NCBI RefSeq assembly: GCF_009727055.1
Contig: NW_024063779.1
Location: 885,410-949,409, forward strand
Direction of reading: 5' to 3'
Length of the DNA: 64,000 bases
From: Benincasa hispida
Lineage: Eukaryota > Streptophyta > Magnoliopsida > Cucurbitales > Cucurbitaceae
Positions 36,301 to 46,642 of the stretch are shown in pieces; position 1 is the first letter of the stretch, and each line of letters opens with the position of its first letter. The notes under the pieces were generated by a model. The model was not told where the DNA came from and ran no database searches. It saw nothing but the letters and a program-made list of their open reading frames with translations. A program made the translations under genes and the position numbers.

Positions 36301-39300
36301 TGAGGTATTTGAAGTCTTCACTTGGAAAGGGCTTGGTATTTAGAAAGCATGATAAAAGGTGCATCGAGGCCTACACAGACTCAGATCGGGCTGGTTCTGT
36401 TACGGATGGGAAGTCCACCTCAGGATATTGTACCTTTGTATGGGGAAATTTAGTTACTTGGAGAAGTAAGAAGCAAGGTGTTGTGGCTAGAAGCAGTGCT
36501 GAAGCCGAATACACTATGAGCTTGGGTATTTGTGAAGAGATTTGGTTGAAAAAGGTTCTTGTAGATCTTCATCAGGAAAGTCATGACCCGATGAGACTTT
36601 ACTGTGATAACAAGGTTGCCATTAATATTGCAAACAATCCGGTTCAACATGACAGAACCAAACATGTTGAGATCGACCGACACTTCATCAAAGAAAAACT
36701 GGATAACGGTAGCATTTGCATCCCTTATGTCCCGTCCAGTCAACAAGTTGCGGATGTTCTCACCAAAGGGTTACCTAGACAGACTTTTGACACCTGTATT
36801 AGCAAGTTGGGTCTCATTGACATCTACGCCCCAACTTGAGGGGGAGTGTTGAAATTGTGGTTTAGCCCTAAGGGCTTTTTGGTCTTTATATGTGGTGTCT
36901 ACAGTCTAGGGTTTCTTACTGTTTGATTATTTATACCTGCCCCTGTATTGTTACTGTGTATCAGAAAAATTAATAAAAAACTCTTATCATGGTTTTTTCT
37001 CCCTGGTTTAGAATTTTTCACGTAACTTTAGTGTTTTTTTTCTCTTCTACCCTTTTATTTTCAATACATATGTTTAGTGAATTCATGGACTTTGTCTTCC
37101 TCAGGGTATCTCATAAGTTTTAGTTTGGACTCTTTATGTACTGACTCCATTTTGTTCGGTCCATTAACCTAACTAACATTACTTCAAAAAATATCCCAAA
37201 TTGGACATTTTACAGTTAAAACTCACCTGTCCACGAGGATGTGAAAGTTTCTTTGCCCACGTATAATGAGGTTGATAGGCTCCCATAGCAATCTCAGTGT
37301 CTCTAGTTCCTTCCATGGATCTCTGGTTGATGTTGGCAGATCCCAAAATCACAAACTCGTCGTCAACTATCATGCCTTTGGAGTGAACATATATCATAAA
37401 CCTTCTGCTTTTCCGACTAAGTGCCTGCAGTCAGTTCATTATATCACTTGTGATTAAAAAATAATAATAATAATATCAGTGACTAACATATTGTGAAAAT
37501 CTTTATTACTAGCTCTTAACATGGAAACCTAAAATAATGGACTGATATGCAAGGTTGTATTTCCATCATATCTTTCCCTTATTTTCTGCAAGAACTCTTC
37601 TTTGTTTTATTATTGTGGTATATGAAACAATCTCCAGTAATGCATCACAATATACAGTTTGTCAGGAACTCAACATAAGAAGACTCTCCTGTAATGTTGG
37701 AAAAATATATACAATATATTTTCTTTTTTACGAAGAAAACAAAAAAATTTCATTGATAAATGAAAACTTGCAGCAGAAGTTACAAGTAACTTCCAATAGA
37801 AGAGCACAAACTGCCCAACAAAAACCAAAAATTAAAGCTCCGTTTGGTAACCATTTTGTTTTTGTTTTTTATTTTTGAAATTTATGCCTACTTTCTCACA
37901 TTTTCTTATAATGGTTTACATCTTTCTAAAGCATAAGAGTTGAATTCTTCTCCAAATTCAAAAAACAAAAACAAACTTTTAAAAACTATTTTTTTAATTG
38001 TGAAAATTTGGATTTGTTTTTTAGAACATGGGTAAAAAATAAATAACAAAGTAAGAAATGTAGAGGTGATAGGAGCCTTTTTAGGCTTAATTTTCAAAAC
38101 TAAAAACAAAAAACCAAATGATTACCAAAGGGGCCTAGAATAATAACTCAAAACCCAAATCAAAGTAAAAAATACACATAACAACTGAAATCAATTACTG
38201 ATTAAGGATACAAGTTACCTGAGGGGTGTTTTCTGCATTAGGACTTCCAGAACATGAAGGATCATTTCCATCCACAGCCTCACGATTTCCCAGGCAGAAG
38301 AAGTTCAAATAGTCTTGTGGAGAGAATGCATCCTCAAGACCAACCTCCATCAAAGCCTTGTAAATGACCTCATACATCATTTGCATGGTTTTTTGCTGAG
38401 CAATGAAAAAAAGATTAAAGGAATCAGGAGTATACTTGTCATAGATAAGAATATGTGCTTGTACTTCAATGCCCATCTTATTATGTCCCCTCATGGTCTC
38501 GCTTTCCATTATCACTTAGCCTGATAACATCTCCAATTCCCACCAAAGAAGTTAAGAACTTCAAAGTTCAAAATATTTAGGACTTCACTGATATTTTAAT
38601 TACCATGAATTACTATGGGCAAAACAGATGGAAAACTATAAAGTAGCGTCTTCAACTTATAAAAAATCTTATTTAAGCAAGAATCGTATAAATGCGATGT
38701 AAATCAAATACTTAAGTATATTGAATAGAAAATTTAATGAAATAGGGATTATAGGTGAAGTGGGATGATTTCAGCAACATTTTTTATTCCAGAACTTTAG
38801 CCATATTCTACAATTGATTTAGATATGCGGGTCTTTCTTTTTTTCTTTAAATTATTTTAGGAAGGAAAGTATATACTTCCTATTACCCAGTTTTCCAACG
38901 TCGCTGATTTTACACCAAAAATACTTTTGATGAGACGACTCCATTTCAGAACCCTCTTGAAATCATCGTGAAGTATACAAGATTTACTGGAGCCAATAAA
39001 TGCAGACGCAATAATTTATATAGCATCAAACAAGTAAATTTAATTAAAATATATATATATATATGGTAGAATTCAGCCTAGGTTACTACTAGTGAGTCTA
39101 CCTGCCAAAATAGTATTCTCTGAGTGGCAGCAGCGGTTGGAACACCCTCAGGCCACATAGGGATGATAATATATGCAGCAAACCTCTCATTTGCTCTGAT
39201 TTTATCAGCAATCTTTAGCGCAATTTCCATTGGAATCAAATTGTTGGCACCTATAAAAATCAAAAAGTGCAAAATTAACAATTCACTACTCCAATGTTGT

Positions 39301-42300
39301 AATGTCATCGTATTGCATGACATAGTCCATTCTACTAGGCAAAGCAAAAAAGATACAACTTGAAAGGCTGCCGTAGATTTATATTTTGAAGTCTTAACAT
39401 CCGTTCTAATGGCTGTTGTCATTGTCACATTATTAGATGCAACTAAATTTGTCACACTGTGGTGCCATGCCCCCAAATCAAGGCATAATTTTTTTTTTCC
39501 TTTTCTTTTATAGTCACACGTACCGAACCCTTACTCAACTTTAAATAGTAAATGTTAGATTATAGGTACTGATATTTCAGAGTAATCACATATACTCAAC
39601 TTGTTAAGCAATCAATATACAGAAAAGGCTTTTTTTTCTCTCTCTATTTTGTGTACTTTACCTATATCTTTATTTGAATTCCAATTGAAGGATGACCCAA
39701 TGAAATATTGGTTCTCTATGTAAATGTAATGTTGAGCGGCTCGAATAGCTTTCACATATGCTGTGTGTATACTCATGTCAATCAGCACATTCTTTCCACA
39801 TACGAGGTTCTGCACGGAAAAACATTAGTTAATAAGCATGTTATACAGACACACATACAAAAAAAAGGGCATCCATATATCACTAAATATGTGCCAATTT
39901 TATATTTATATTTAACATATCATTAGATTTGATTGAAAATATAGCAATCATAAATGTTCTTTACCTTGCTTGGGGCATCTTTTGGATCCTTTGGGAAATC
40001 TTTAACAGAAGTCGAATCAATTGAGCGAAAAATCTGCAGTATTACTCATCAAGAAAATTTCCGATAAGGAACAAAGAGAGTTCATTAAAAAGGTTCTCTG
40101 CTCTGTTACACAATTAAACAGAACTGGATCGCAACCAATTTCAATTGCCAAACCTTTTATCACCTAAGAGATGTCTACATATGCATTAAGAAGGGGACTA
40201 AAACATTACCTGCACATGCCATGATTCAGGGTCATTTTCCTTAGTGCAGTACGCTTCAGAAATTCCAACTATGTCATGAATTCTTTCAATACTCAGCAAA
40301 GCATCATCATATGATTTCAACTTCTTTATCCCGTGAGGTTTTGAAGCCCTCCTCCATCGCTCCTCAAAGTTAGTCAAAACATCATATGCTGCTGGACCAT
40401 CAATTTTGCTGTGTAGATCATGCCATGGTTCTCTTGGACAACCAACAACACTACCCTGTTCAACTGAACGATTTTGTTACTTCATAAAATCAATTAAAAT
40501 TGGCAGAAAAGATCTTTTAAATTAGAGAAGTTAGATAATCTAGGGTTCATATATCCTCGTGCAAGATTGATTAGTATGACCAACTAGAGATACACACAGC
40601 AATAACTTGGGTGAAATCAATCCTCTAAGCCATTTTCCTCCCATATTCATCTTCAACAACTCTCCAATTTGGTTTCATTTTATATTTGTGTTTCAATTCT
40701 AGATATATGATTAATCTTGTTGCAATATTTAGGAGAAAGTTCAATCACAATAACCGAGGAAGATATTTTCTCCCCCTTTATACTATTAAAACTCAGTGCC
40801 ATATACTGCAGTAGTTCTAACAGTAATAGTACAGTACAATTTAATCTTTTATCATATCGTGGTTTCTTATATCCCTAGACATTCACTTTTATTTTACCAA
40901 TAATCTAGAAGACAAAGATTGTGTAGCTTTGCTTTGCTGCTATAATTTATTTTTTTGATATAATATAAGTTTCAAGGATTCAGTACTTAGGATCTTCTCA
41001 AGAGAATAATGCACCAACCTAAATGGTACACTTTTTCATATCGCACTTATGGAAAGCCATGACTATCAGTTGAGCCAGTTTTTACATGGAAATCAAAATT
41101 ATATACTCATATAGCATACAGTACAAGTTCCTTAAATTGTCTGCCAATTTTGTATTTCTTTAGTGCCCAATTGAACGAGGCCTCTTTTCCTGAAGAAATA
41201 ATCAGTTTCAGTCTTCCATCAAAATAATAGTAGATAAATTGAGGCCTCTGCCACGGTTTTGCGACTGTAATACAATGGTATAACACTTTATGATACCTTT
41301 ACTTGTTTGGGAACTGTACGGTCAGTTTAGTCCAATGCTTCTCTTCATTTCGAGGGATATTCTTTTATTCTTGATTGTATGTATCTTGTTATTCAGTTCA
41401 TTCAGGCAGGCCACTTTCATTTTTATGGTCACCTTTTGAGTTGTTCATTTTTATGATGCTTTCATCTCATGTACTTCAATCTCTCTAATGAAAGCCTTGT
41501 TTCTTAGTTAAATGAAAACAAGAAAGAAACTAGATGAAGAAGAAACTAACATGCCCTTAAGAATTTACTTGGATTAGCCAAGAAAAAAAAAAAGGAAAGA
41601 TATTACGGTTATTCAAATTTTTGGCATAGATCAACCTTTCCACCTGCATCATATTACCACAGAACTATATTCACTATTAACAGACAAGTGGGACATAGTT
41701 AACAGTTTACCGTGTATGTAGGATTGTGGTAATCATCCTTGTGTACTGTTTGAAGGGTCCGAAATATGGGATGTGCTGGAGTATCATAACGCCCATCACA
41801 TAAATCAAGCCCTCCAACAAACGCTATGATCTTTCTTCTATTATTTCCAGCATCAGCATCCACAATAACTGTTTTCTGATGGTGTGTATATATAGTTCCA
41901 ACTTCCTGATTATATAGAAAGATGAGCATAAATCACAAAAGGCAATATTTCCACGCCAAACAGAAAATAGAAAATATACAATTAAAGATCATGAAAAGTT
42001 CCCAATATGAGTACTCCAAAAAAAGGTCCCCAATATGATAATCAATAGAGGAATAATTTTGTAATTTATCCAAAGAATGGCTTTCTTTAATCCCCCGACG
42101 TTGCTGTTCTTAATAAAATAAAGAAGATATGAATTTACCAAAATATTCCTTTTTAACCAACAAATTATACTGATCGTAAGAATAAATTCTAGCTTCTTTA
42201 AAGAAAAAATTATGAGATTAATTTTCAAAATTAAAATACAAATGGAGATGAAAAACACATGCAGTTTAATAGTTAAAGAACGAGTTTGCTAGCAAGTACA

Positions 42301-45300
42301 AGTACAACAATGGTCACATGATAGTTGAAACCAGAATGCTCAAAAATCAACTGAAACGCTTGAAAATGCTCAAACCTATAGCGTCCAATAAGGTAGTACA
42401 AGAATAAAATGAAGATTGTAACACCTGACGATGCAAAATAATAATAATAATGAAATGTAAAAATAAATTTAGAAATAGAAAATTATCAACAATTCATTGG
42501 ACCAGACATATTACAAGTTTCTGGCATAATACAAAATCCTTCTTCTTTTGTTATTTATTTAGGTCATCAAAGTAAAAGACGGATTAGAATAAATCTTAAA
42601 TAAGGGAAATCTAACTGATAACAAGGTCTTTCAAATTGTTATTCATTGCCAAGAAAAGGAAATTTCATTTGACCACGTCAACAATCTATTCCTGATCTTG
42701 ATACAAACTTCTTTACCATGAAGTAGAGGTTATTCGCGTTATATTACCATTAAGATGGTATAGTTCCTTAAGGATATACACTCAGGTTTCTACACCATAT
42801 ACCTCATATATTACACCTGTCAATACAAAATCAACTTTTTGTAGATTACCAATTTAATCAAAATAGAAACAAACCAAAAAATGAAAATATACAGGTTTAA
42901 ATTGCCAATTTTCTTGGCATACTCAAGTTGAAGAACAACAAAAGTCTGAAAGGAGATAGAAGTAATTAGTTAAGACTAAGCTTCTGGCCATCTATTGTTC
43001 ATTGAAGTATTCTCATTTCTTACCCAAATAGGAAATAAATAAATAATAACCATAGGGAAAAAAAACAAGAGAGAGATAGATAGAGAGAGAAAGATATTAA
43101 CCTTTTGCTTGACCCAACTATGTCGTTTTCCAGCAATCCGAGGACAAAGTATCACTTGTACAGAGGAGTGTTTGAAAAAACGGCGAGTTTCCTCATCATG
43201 GGTTTGCATGAAACCATCCTGCAACAGTTGACATATGTTCTCAGATTTCAGAAGAGTATGATTGGAAATTGCAAACTCTTAGCCCTATCATATTTCTGCA
43301 TCCAATAAAGGTAGCTTGTAATTTCATGCATAATCTAACAGTTGAGATGAAACGATGGTAGAATATGTCCATCTGGTAAAAGAGAGTTTCTAACAGATCT
43401 TTCTTCTTGATTGGTTATCAGAGTTCAAAGATCTGCAGCTTGTCTCCAGCTCCTTATTGTTAAAGCCCGTAAACTTATAAATTAGAGAACATAGAACAAT
43501 TAATAATATTTTCTTTGGAAGGTAGGTTTTAGAATAGATAGTGTTTTGGCGGAACATATTTATATTCAAAACGGAAATTGGTTTTCCATAAATAAATATT
43601 AAAAAGAAAAAAGGTTCAATCTCCAGAGAGATGAATAAAAACTAGGGAAAGAAAGAATCAAGATTCTCACATTTCAACTCCAAAGTAAAACCTTTTTTAA
43701 AAAAATAAAAATAATAATTAAAAAAAAAATCATTCAATTACATATAGCATTCACACCCTGTCCTATATTTAATTTAAAGGAATTTTAGGAAAGGCAACTA
43801 TGATAAGTAAGAAATGTAAAAGGAATAAACACCAGGCAAAGCAACTTACAGTTTTATAACCCAAAATGCTCCTAGAAGTGGGATCGTCCCAAACAAGAAG
43901 CAAAACTCTCACTCCCTCCTGGGATTTTGACCTCAGGAGATCTCCAAGGGTACACTCTGTCCCATAGCCAGTATCTCGAACTAGTTTCACTTTGTGCCAC
44001 ACCGACCACCCAGTTATGTAAATTAACCTGCGAGCCTGACGTATTGCATCAAAGATGTCATTCCAACACTTCCCATGTACATAGTACATACCATTATCAA
44101 GCATCAAATTTGGAAGGTGCCCGTCTGGAACATGGGCATCTTGATAAAGAGTGACAGCTCCACCTTTTCTAAGGGGGAAATATGTATCAGGAACACCCTG
44201 ATAATCAGGGCCAGCTCCCACTCCATGATGATAGGTGCTAAGCCTCTCCATTGGGGTATATTGAATAGAAACATTTAGAGCAGCTCCAGGCTTACATGGC
44301 TTCCCACCAAGTAGGATTGGGAAGGTTCCCTCAACCATAGACCCTGAATATATTTGTTCTGCAGGAATTGCTACAGTTCCTATTAGTTGTGAACCAACAA
44401 CATCACTGTCTTTAACGACAAAAACTACTTCAGCAGCATAATGTGCAACAGGAACATAGAAATGTTGCCTCCATACAGGATTTTCATTGTTGCTTATAAC
44501 AAAAGTCCTCCCAATTACTGCATTTGCTACATTGATTGATACGTAAGGATCGCTAGTGATCTTATGACTCACGCGTCCTTCAATTTTGTTGCTCATGTTC
44601 CCAGGTAATTTTGCAAACATGTCCCCCAAGGTTTTGTGAAACATGTCCATATTTGGAAGATTTTGGGCCTCATTAACCCATATTTCTAAGTTTCCATGCA
44701 ACAGCAAAACTTTCAAGGATGCTTTACTGTGCAACGGAACAATCTGCAAGTTCTGACTATGTTGAGACCCACTGAATGAGCTTGAATGGGAAAATGAAGG
44801 TTGTTTGGATGAAACCAATTGATCTGAATTCCCTGTGTCAAAACTAGAAAAGGATGAATTTGGAAAGCCATAAAATCGGTCACGCCGGTCAAATCTCGCA
44901 CTTTGAGGTGAATTCGCCAATAAAGAAGCTGTAGGCTGTGCAGGTGAAGGTGCTGCAGCAGGTGCAGGAGGTGATGCAGGAGCAGTTGGTTGATGATCAG
45001 ACAAATGTACATTGCCCAAAAGGTCATCCAGAGGCGGGTATACAGAAGAGACAGACGATGTGGAATCAGTGCTATCATGCCTATAGTGGCCAGAGAAGCT
45101 ATTTACTCTTGAAGGGGGTGGTGGGTATTGATTTTCTGATGGAGGGTATGGATTAGATTCTTGATACCGATATGGGGATGAACCGGGTTGGAAATTGTTA
45201 TGATATTGAATGGATGGCCTAGCACTACCATTGTTGGATGAGGCATCAGAGTAAGGATATGGGTAAGGTACAGGACCAGAATGTGGAGGTGGGTGTGGAA

Positions 45301-45532
45301 AATACTCTAGTAGGCCAGAATGAGATGGGGGTGGGGGATATGCAAACGCAGTGGAATGTGAAGGACTATAGGGGTAAGGGTATGCAGGACGAGCATAGGG
45401 ATCTGAATTTGGATGTGTATAATGAGGAGGAGGAGGATATTGAGAAGGAGCTGGGTATTGAGGAGGAACTGGACGAGAGTATGCGTAAGGATTGTGGTAT
45501 GGATATGGAGGTGAAGAACCGTAATTATCCAT
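27373..45532 (-). CDS. PLDBETA1: Phospholipase D beta 1 (10 exons)
   Basis: Hydrolyses membrane phospholipids to phosphatidic acid in lipid signalling; the beta class is PIP2- and Ca-dependent. Minus-strand exons: 45532-43850, 43218-43102, 41905-41711, 40455-40210, 40033-39965, 39809-39662, 39250-39102, 38395-38219, 37424-37227, 27666-27373. All borders are GT-AG and the frame is intact: 1091 aa, near the Arabidopsis length (about 1083). Residues 1-145 are Pro/Tyr-rich; C2 domain about 272-425; HKD1 at H609-x-K611-xxxx-D616 ([12 protein letters not shown]); HKD2 at H942-x-K944-xxxx-D949 ([11 protein letters not shown]). The C terminus ends IQENLTI. The start is the ATG before [11 protein letters not shown]; the upstream frame has no ATG. 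Intron 9 (27667-37226) is 9.6 kb because of retroelement insertions; intron 8 holds a MITE. The gene still looks functional by sequence. Confidence 0.96.
27863..31815 (+). mobile_element. 5'-truncated L1-type LINE in PLD beta intron 9
   Basis: A non-LTR retrotransposon fragment, antisense to PLD. The frame enters inside the endonuclease domain ([12 protein letters not shown] near 27920; [16 protein letters not shown]), followed by reverse transcriptase ([57 protein letters not shown]), the YLGLPLGG block and a C-terminal zinc-knuckle-like region ([18 protein letters not shown] near 31100). It ends with a 3' UTR and 12 A (31804-31815). ORF1 and the 5' end are missing. The coding part has an in-frame TAG at 28764-28766, a frameshift near 29405, another near 29516, and further stops, so it is dead. 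No clear target-site duplication was found. Confidence 0.93.
28053..31499 (+). pseudogene. Broken LINE ORF2 (endonuclease-RT)
   Basis: Surviving open blocks: 28053-28766 (endonuclease C-terminal part), 28839-29447 (start of RT, same frame after one stop), 29539-29961 (RT palm with FADD box), 30034-30348 (thumb-side YLGLPLGG), then short frames to 31499. Breaks include an 11 bp tandem duplication (GTCATTGCAAA twice, about 29404-29425) and several Trp-to-stop positions at 30447, 30483, 30663 and 31167. The similarity is to plant L1-type ORF2 proteins; no activity is possible in this state. Confidence 0.9.
31816..31980. other. PLD intron 9 DNA between the LINE and the copia element
   Basis: Short AT-rich remnant of original intron sequence; no feature seen. 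Confidence 0.5.
31986..32205 (+). repeat. 5' LTR of the copia element
   Basis: Begins TGTTGAAATTG and ends TTTTCAATA. The termini are TG...TA rather than the usual TG...CA, and the same is true of the 3' LTR. Confidence 0.9.
32205..32998 (+). pseudogene. Copia gag remnant, 5' part
   Basis: A degenerate coding stretch rich in Gln, Pro and Ser, with an open start (32205-32393) and shifted continuation frames (for example 32775-33000, [16 protein letters not shown]). It is cut by the GRP retrocopy and resumes at 33842 with a [13 protein letters not shown] block. No intact gag can be read. Confidence 0.6.
32206..32217 (+). other. Primer-binding site of the copia element
   Basis: TGGTATCAGCGC directly follows the 5' LTR; the usual copia site is TGGTATCAGAGC, complementary to the 3' end of initiator Met tRNA. 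Confidence 0.8.
33000..33823 (-). mobile_element. Processed retrocopy of a glycine-rich RNA-binding protein mRNA
   Basis: Inserted in the copia gag. Flanked by a perfect 18 bp target-site duplication TTACCTATTACAAACATT (32982-32999 and 33824-33841). On the minus strand it reads 5' leader, intronless coding region, 3' UTR, and ends in a short A tract (T run at 33000-33005 on the plus strand). These are the marks of LINE-mediated retrocopying of a spliced mRNA. Confidence 0.9.
33220..33719 (-). pseudogene. Processed pseudogene of a GRP7-type glycine-rich RNA-binding protein
   Basis: The reading starts [20 protein letters not shown] (RNP2-type box CFMGGLAW) through SPFGDI, then a TAG at 33612-33614 caused by a 2-base gain shifts the frame. 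It resumes with [20 protein letters not shown] (RNP1 box RGFGFVTF) and [21 protein letters not shown], then a Gly/Tyr/Arg-rich tail of about 80 residues to a stop at 33220-33222. The span is 500 bases, 2 more than a multiple of three. The functional parent (about 165 aa) would be a cold- and clock-regulated RNA-binding protein in plants; this copy lacks introns and is broken. It lies in the same orientation as PLD beta. Confidence 0.92.
33842..36839 (+). pseudogene. Copia pol remnant (protease, integrase, RT, RNase H)
   Basis: Recognisable blocks in shifting frames: a gag-end CYKLHGRPP near 33860; a DHLIN protease-type block near 34075; integrase [10 protein letters not shown] and [12 protein letters not shown] (34628-34730) with [22 protein letters not shown] (34910-34980); RT end with [11 protein letters not shown] (about 35859-35891) and [12 protein letters not shown]; RNase [18 protein letters not shown] and [13 protein letters not shown] (36279-36839, open). 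The middle of RT, including the LDVKNAFLNG-type palm block, is deleted around 35785-35820. Non-functional. Confidence 0.85.
36003..36058 (+). repeat. 28 bp tandem duplication in copia RT
   Basis: The unit at 36003-36030 is repeated exactly at 36031-36058. Being 28 bases long, it shifts the RT frame. Confidence 0.95.
36847..37066 (+). repeat. 3' LTR of the copia element
   Basis: Matches the 5' LTR end to end; directly preceded by the purine tract GAGGGGGAG and followed by the duplicated target CATAT. Confidence 0.9.
37725..37835 (-). repeat. Possible LINE 3' tail remnant in PLD intron 8
   Basis: 'aaaaaaatttcattgataaa' followed by 'tgaaaacttgcagcagaagt' looks like the reverse of a LINE 3' end with poly-A. 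Short and diverged. Confidence 0.3.
37836..38135. mobile_element. MITE copy in PLD beta intron 8
   Basis: Left end 'ctccgtttggtaaccatttt', right end 'tgattaccaaaggggcctag'. This copy has the best-preserved inverted termini of the family seen at 11662, 25854 and 26411. Both PLD splice sites of this intron lie outside it. Confidence 0.7.
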
Positions 45533-46060
45533 AACCGAAAGTTGCAAACTCAAGAACAATACAGAGAAGCCTCAATTACAGTTCGTTCGAGAAGTACAAT
45601 AACAAAACCAAAACAATAAATAATAAGATCGACAGTATATATCCAAATCAAACAAAAAAAAAAGGATTATTCCAAATGAATGGAACCCAGAAAAAGAAAT
45701 CAAAAGAGAACGAACGAACAAATGCTATAATTACAGAATAGACGAATTGGGTTATGAACTTAACCGCGTAATCCAAATGATCAGGTTGACGACAAAATCG
45801 ATCCCGAAAACACAGAGAAATTACCTAAAAAGGGAAACAAAAACAATCTGAAAAGGGAATGTTGGTCAAAGGAAAACGGTGAGAAGTGGGGGAAATACCT
45901 TATTAAGAGATTGATTACGGAAGAGAAATGGAGTGAATCTTCAATGGAAACTTGAAAAGAAGGGAAGAAAAATATTGAGGAAGAATTATTGGGACGTGGA
46001 TTCCAAATATACCATCGAATTTGGTTTGAGCTTCTCTTTTCCATTCATTTTCCTCCATCT
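45533..46060 (-). promoter_or_regulatory. PLD beta 5' UTR, probable leader intron and promoter start
   Basis: Reading the minus strand, a donor-like AAG|GTATTT near 45895 and AG-ended pyrimidine-containing sequence just before the start codon suggest a 5' UTR intron. Upstream lies CT-rich DNA. The frames at 45781-46121 do not resemble proteins. Confidence 0.35.
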
Positions 46061-46642
46061 GATTCTGAAGCGCGCGAGAAATAATTACCTGTTAATCCAA
46101 GTGGAAACATATTATTGGTAATCAAAACCGCGTCTTTTTCTTTCTTCTTCATTTTTCTTCCCCTAAATCGGGTTTAAATTAAAAGTATAGTGTCTTCACC
46201 TCACCATGTGCCTCATTTTAATGGAGTAATTAATGTTTTAATTGTGTCAATTTTATCATTTTTTTAATCACAGATTTAAATAATCTTTTTTGGGCCATTT
46301 TCATTAAAGAGTCTACTCCAAAAAAAAAAAAAAATTTGATTTTTTCAATTGTAATGTGAGAAGTTTTGAATCCACCTCTCTTTGTCAATAACATATATTT
46401 TAACTCGTTAAATTATATTCAAGTTAGCCAACTACCCATTATTTTGTTTTTGTTTAGCTTATGATCTATGTGTTTTATTTCTACTCTATACTTTTTACTT
46501 ATAATTATAATGGAAGTTGTAAGAATTTTTTTCATGGAAAATTAAAATATCAAGAGTATAATGAAAAGTTTTAAAATAATAAGAGAAAAAAGGAAATCAA
46601 TTATCTAATGCAAGTGCATAGGATAATTTACTTTATATATAT
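46061..46642. other. AT-rich gene-free stretch
   Basis: No gene. A poly-A run at about 46321-46334. Probably upstream DNA of PLD beta. Confidence 0.5.

Larger units (their letters stand above)
31986..37066 (+). mobile_element. Degenerate Ty1/copia LTR retrotransposon in PLD beta intron 9
   Basis: Two 220 bp LTRs (31986-32205 and 36847-37066) flanked by a perfect 5 bp target-site duplication CATAT (31981-31985; 37067-37071). Primer-binding site TGGTATCAGCGC (32206-32217) fits a Met-initiator tRNA end with one change; polypurine tract TTGAGGGGGAG precedes the 3' LTR. Order of remnants: gag-like, protease/pre-integrase, integrase, RT, RNase H, the copia order. Hand alignment of the LTRs gives about 14 substitutions over about 218 bases plus two small indels, so it is not recent. 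Antisense to PLD. Interrupted by a GRP retrocopy at 33000-33823. Confidence 0.93.
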
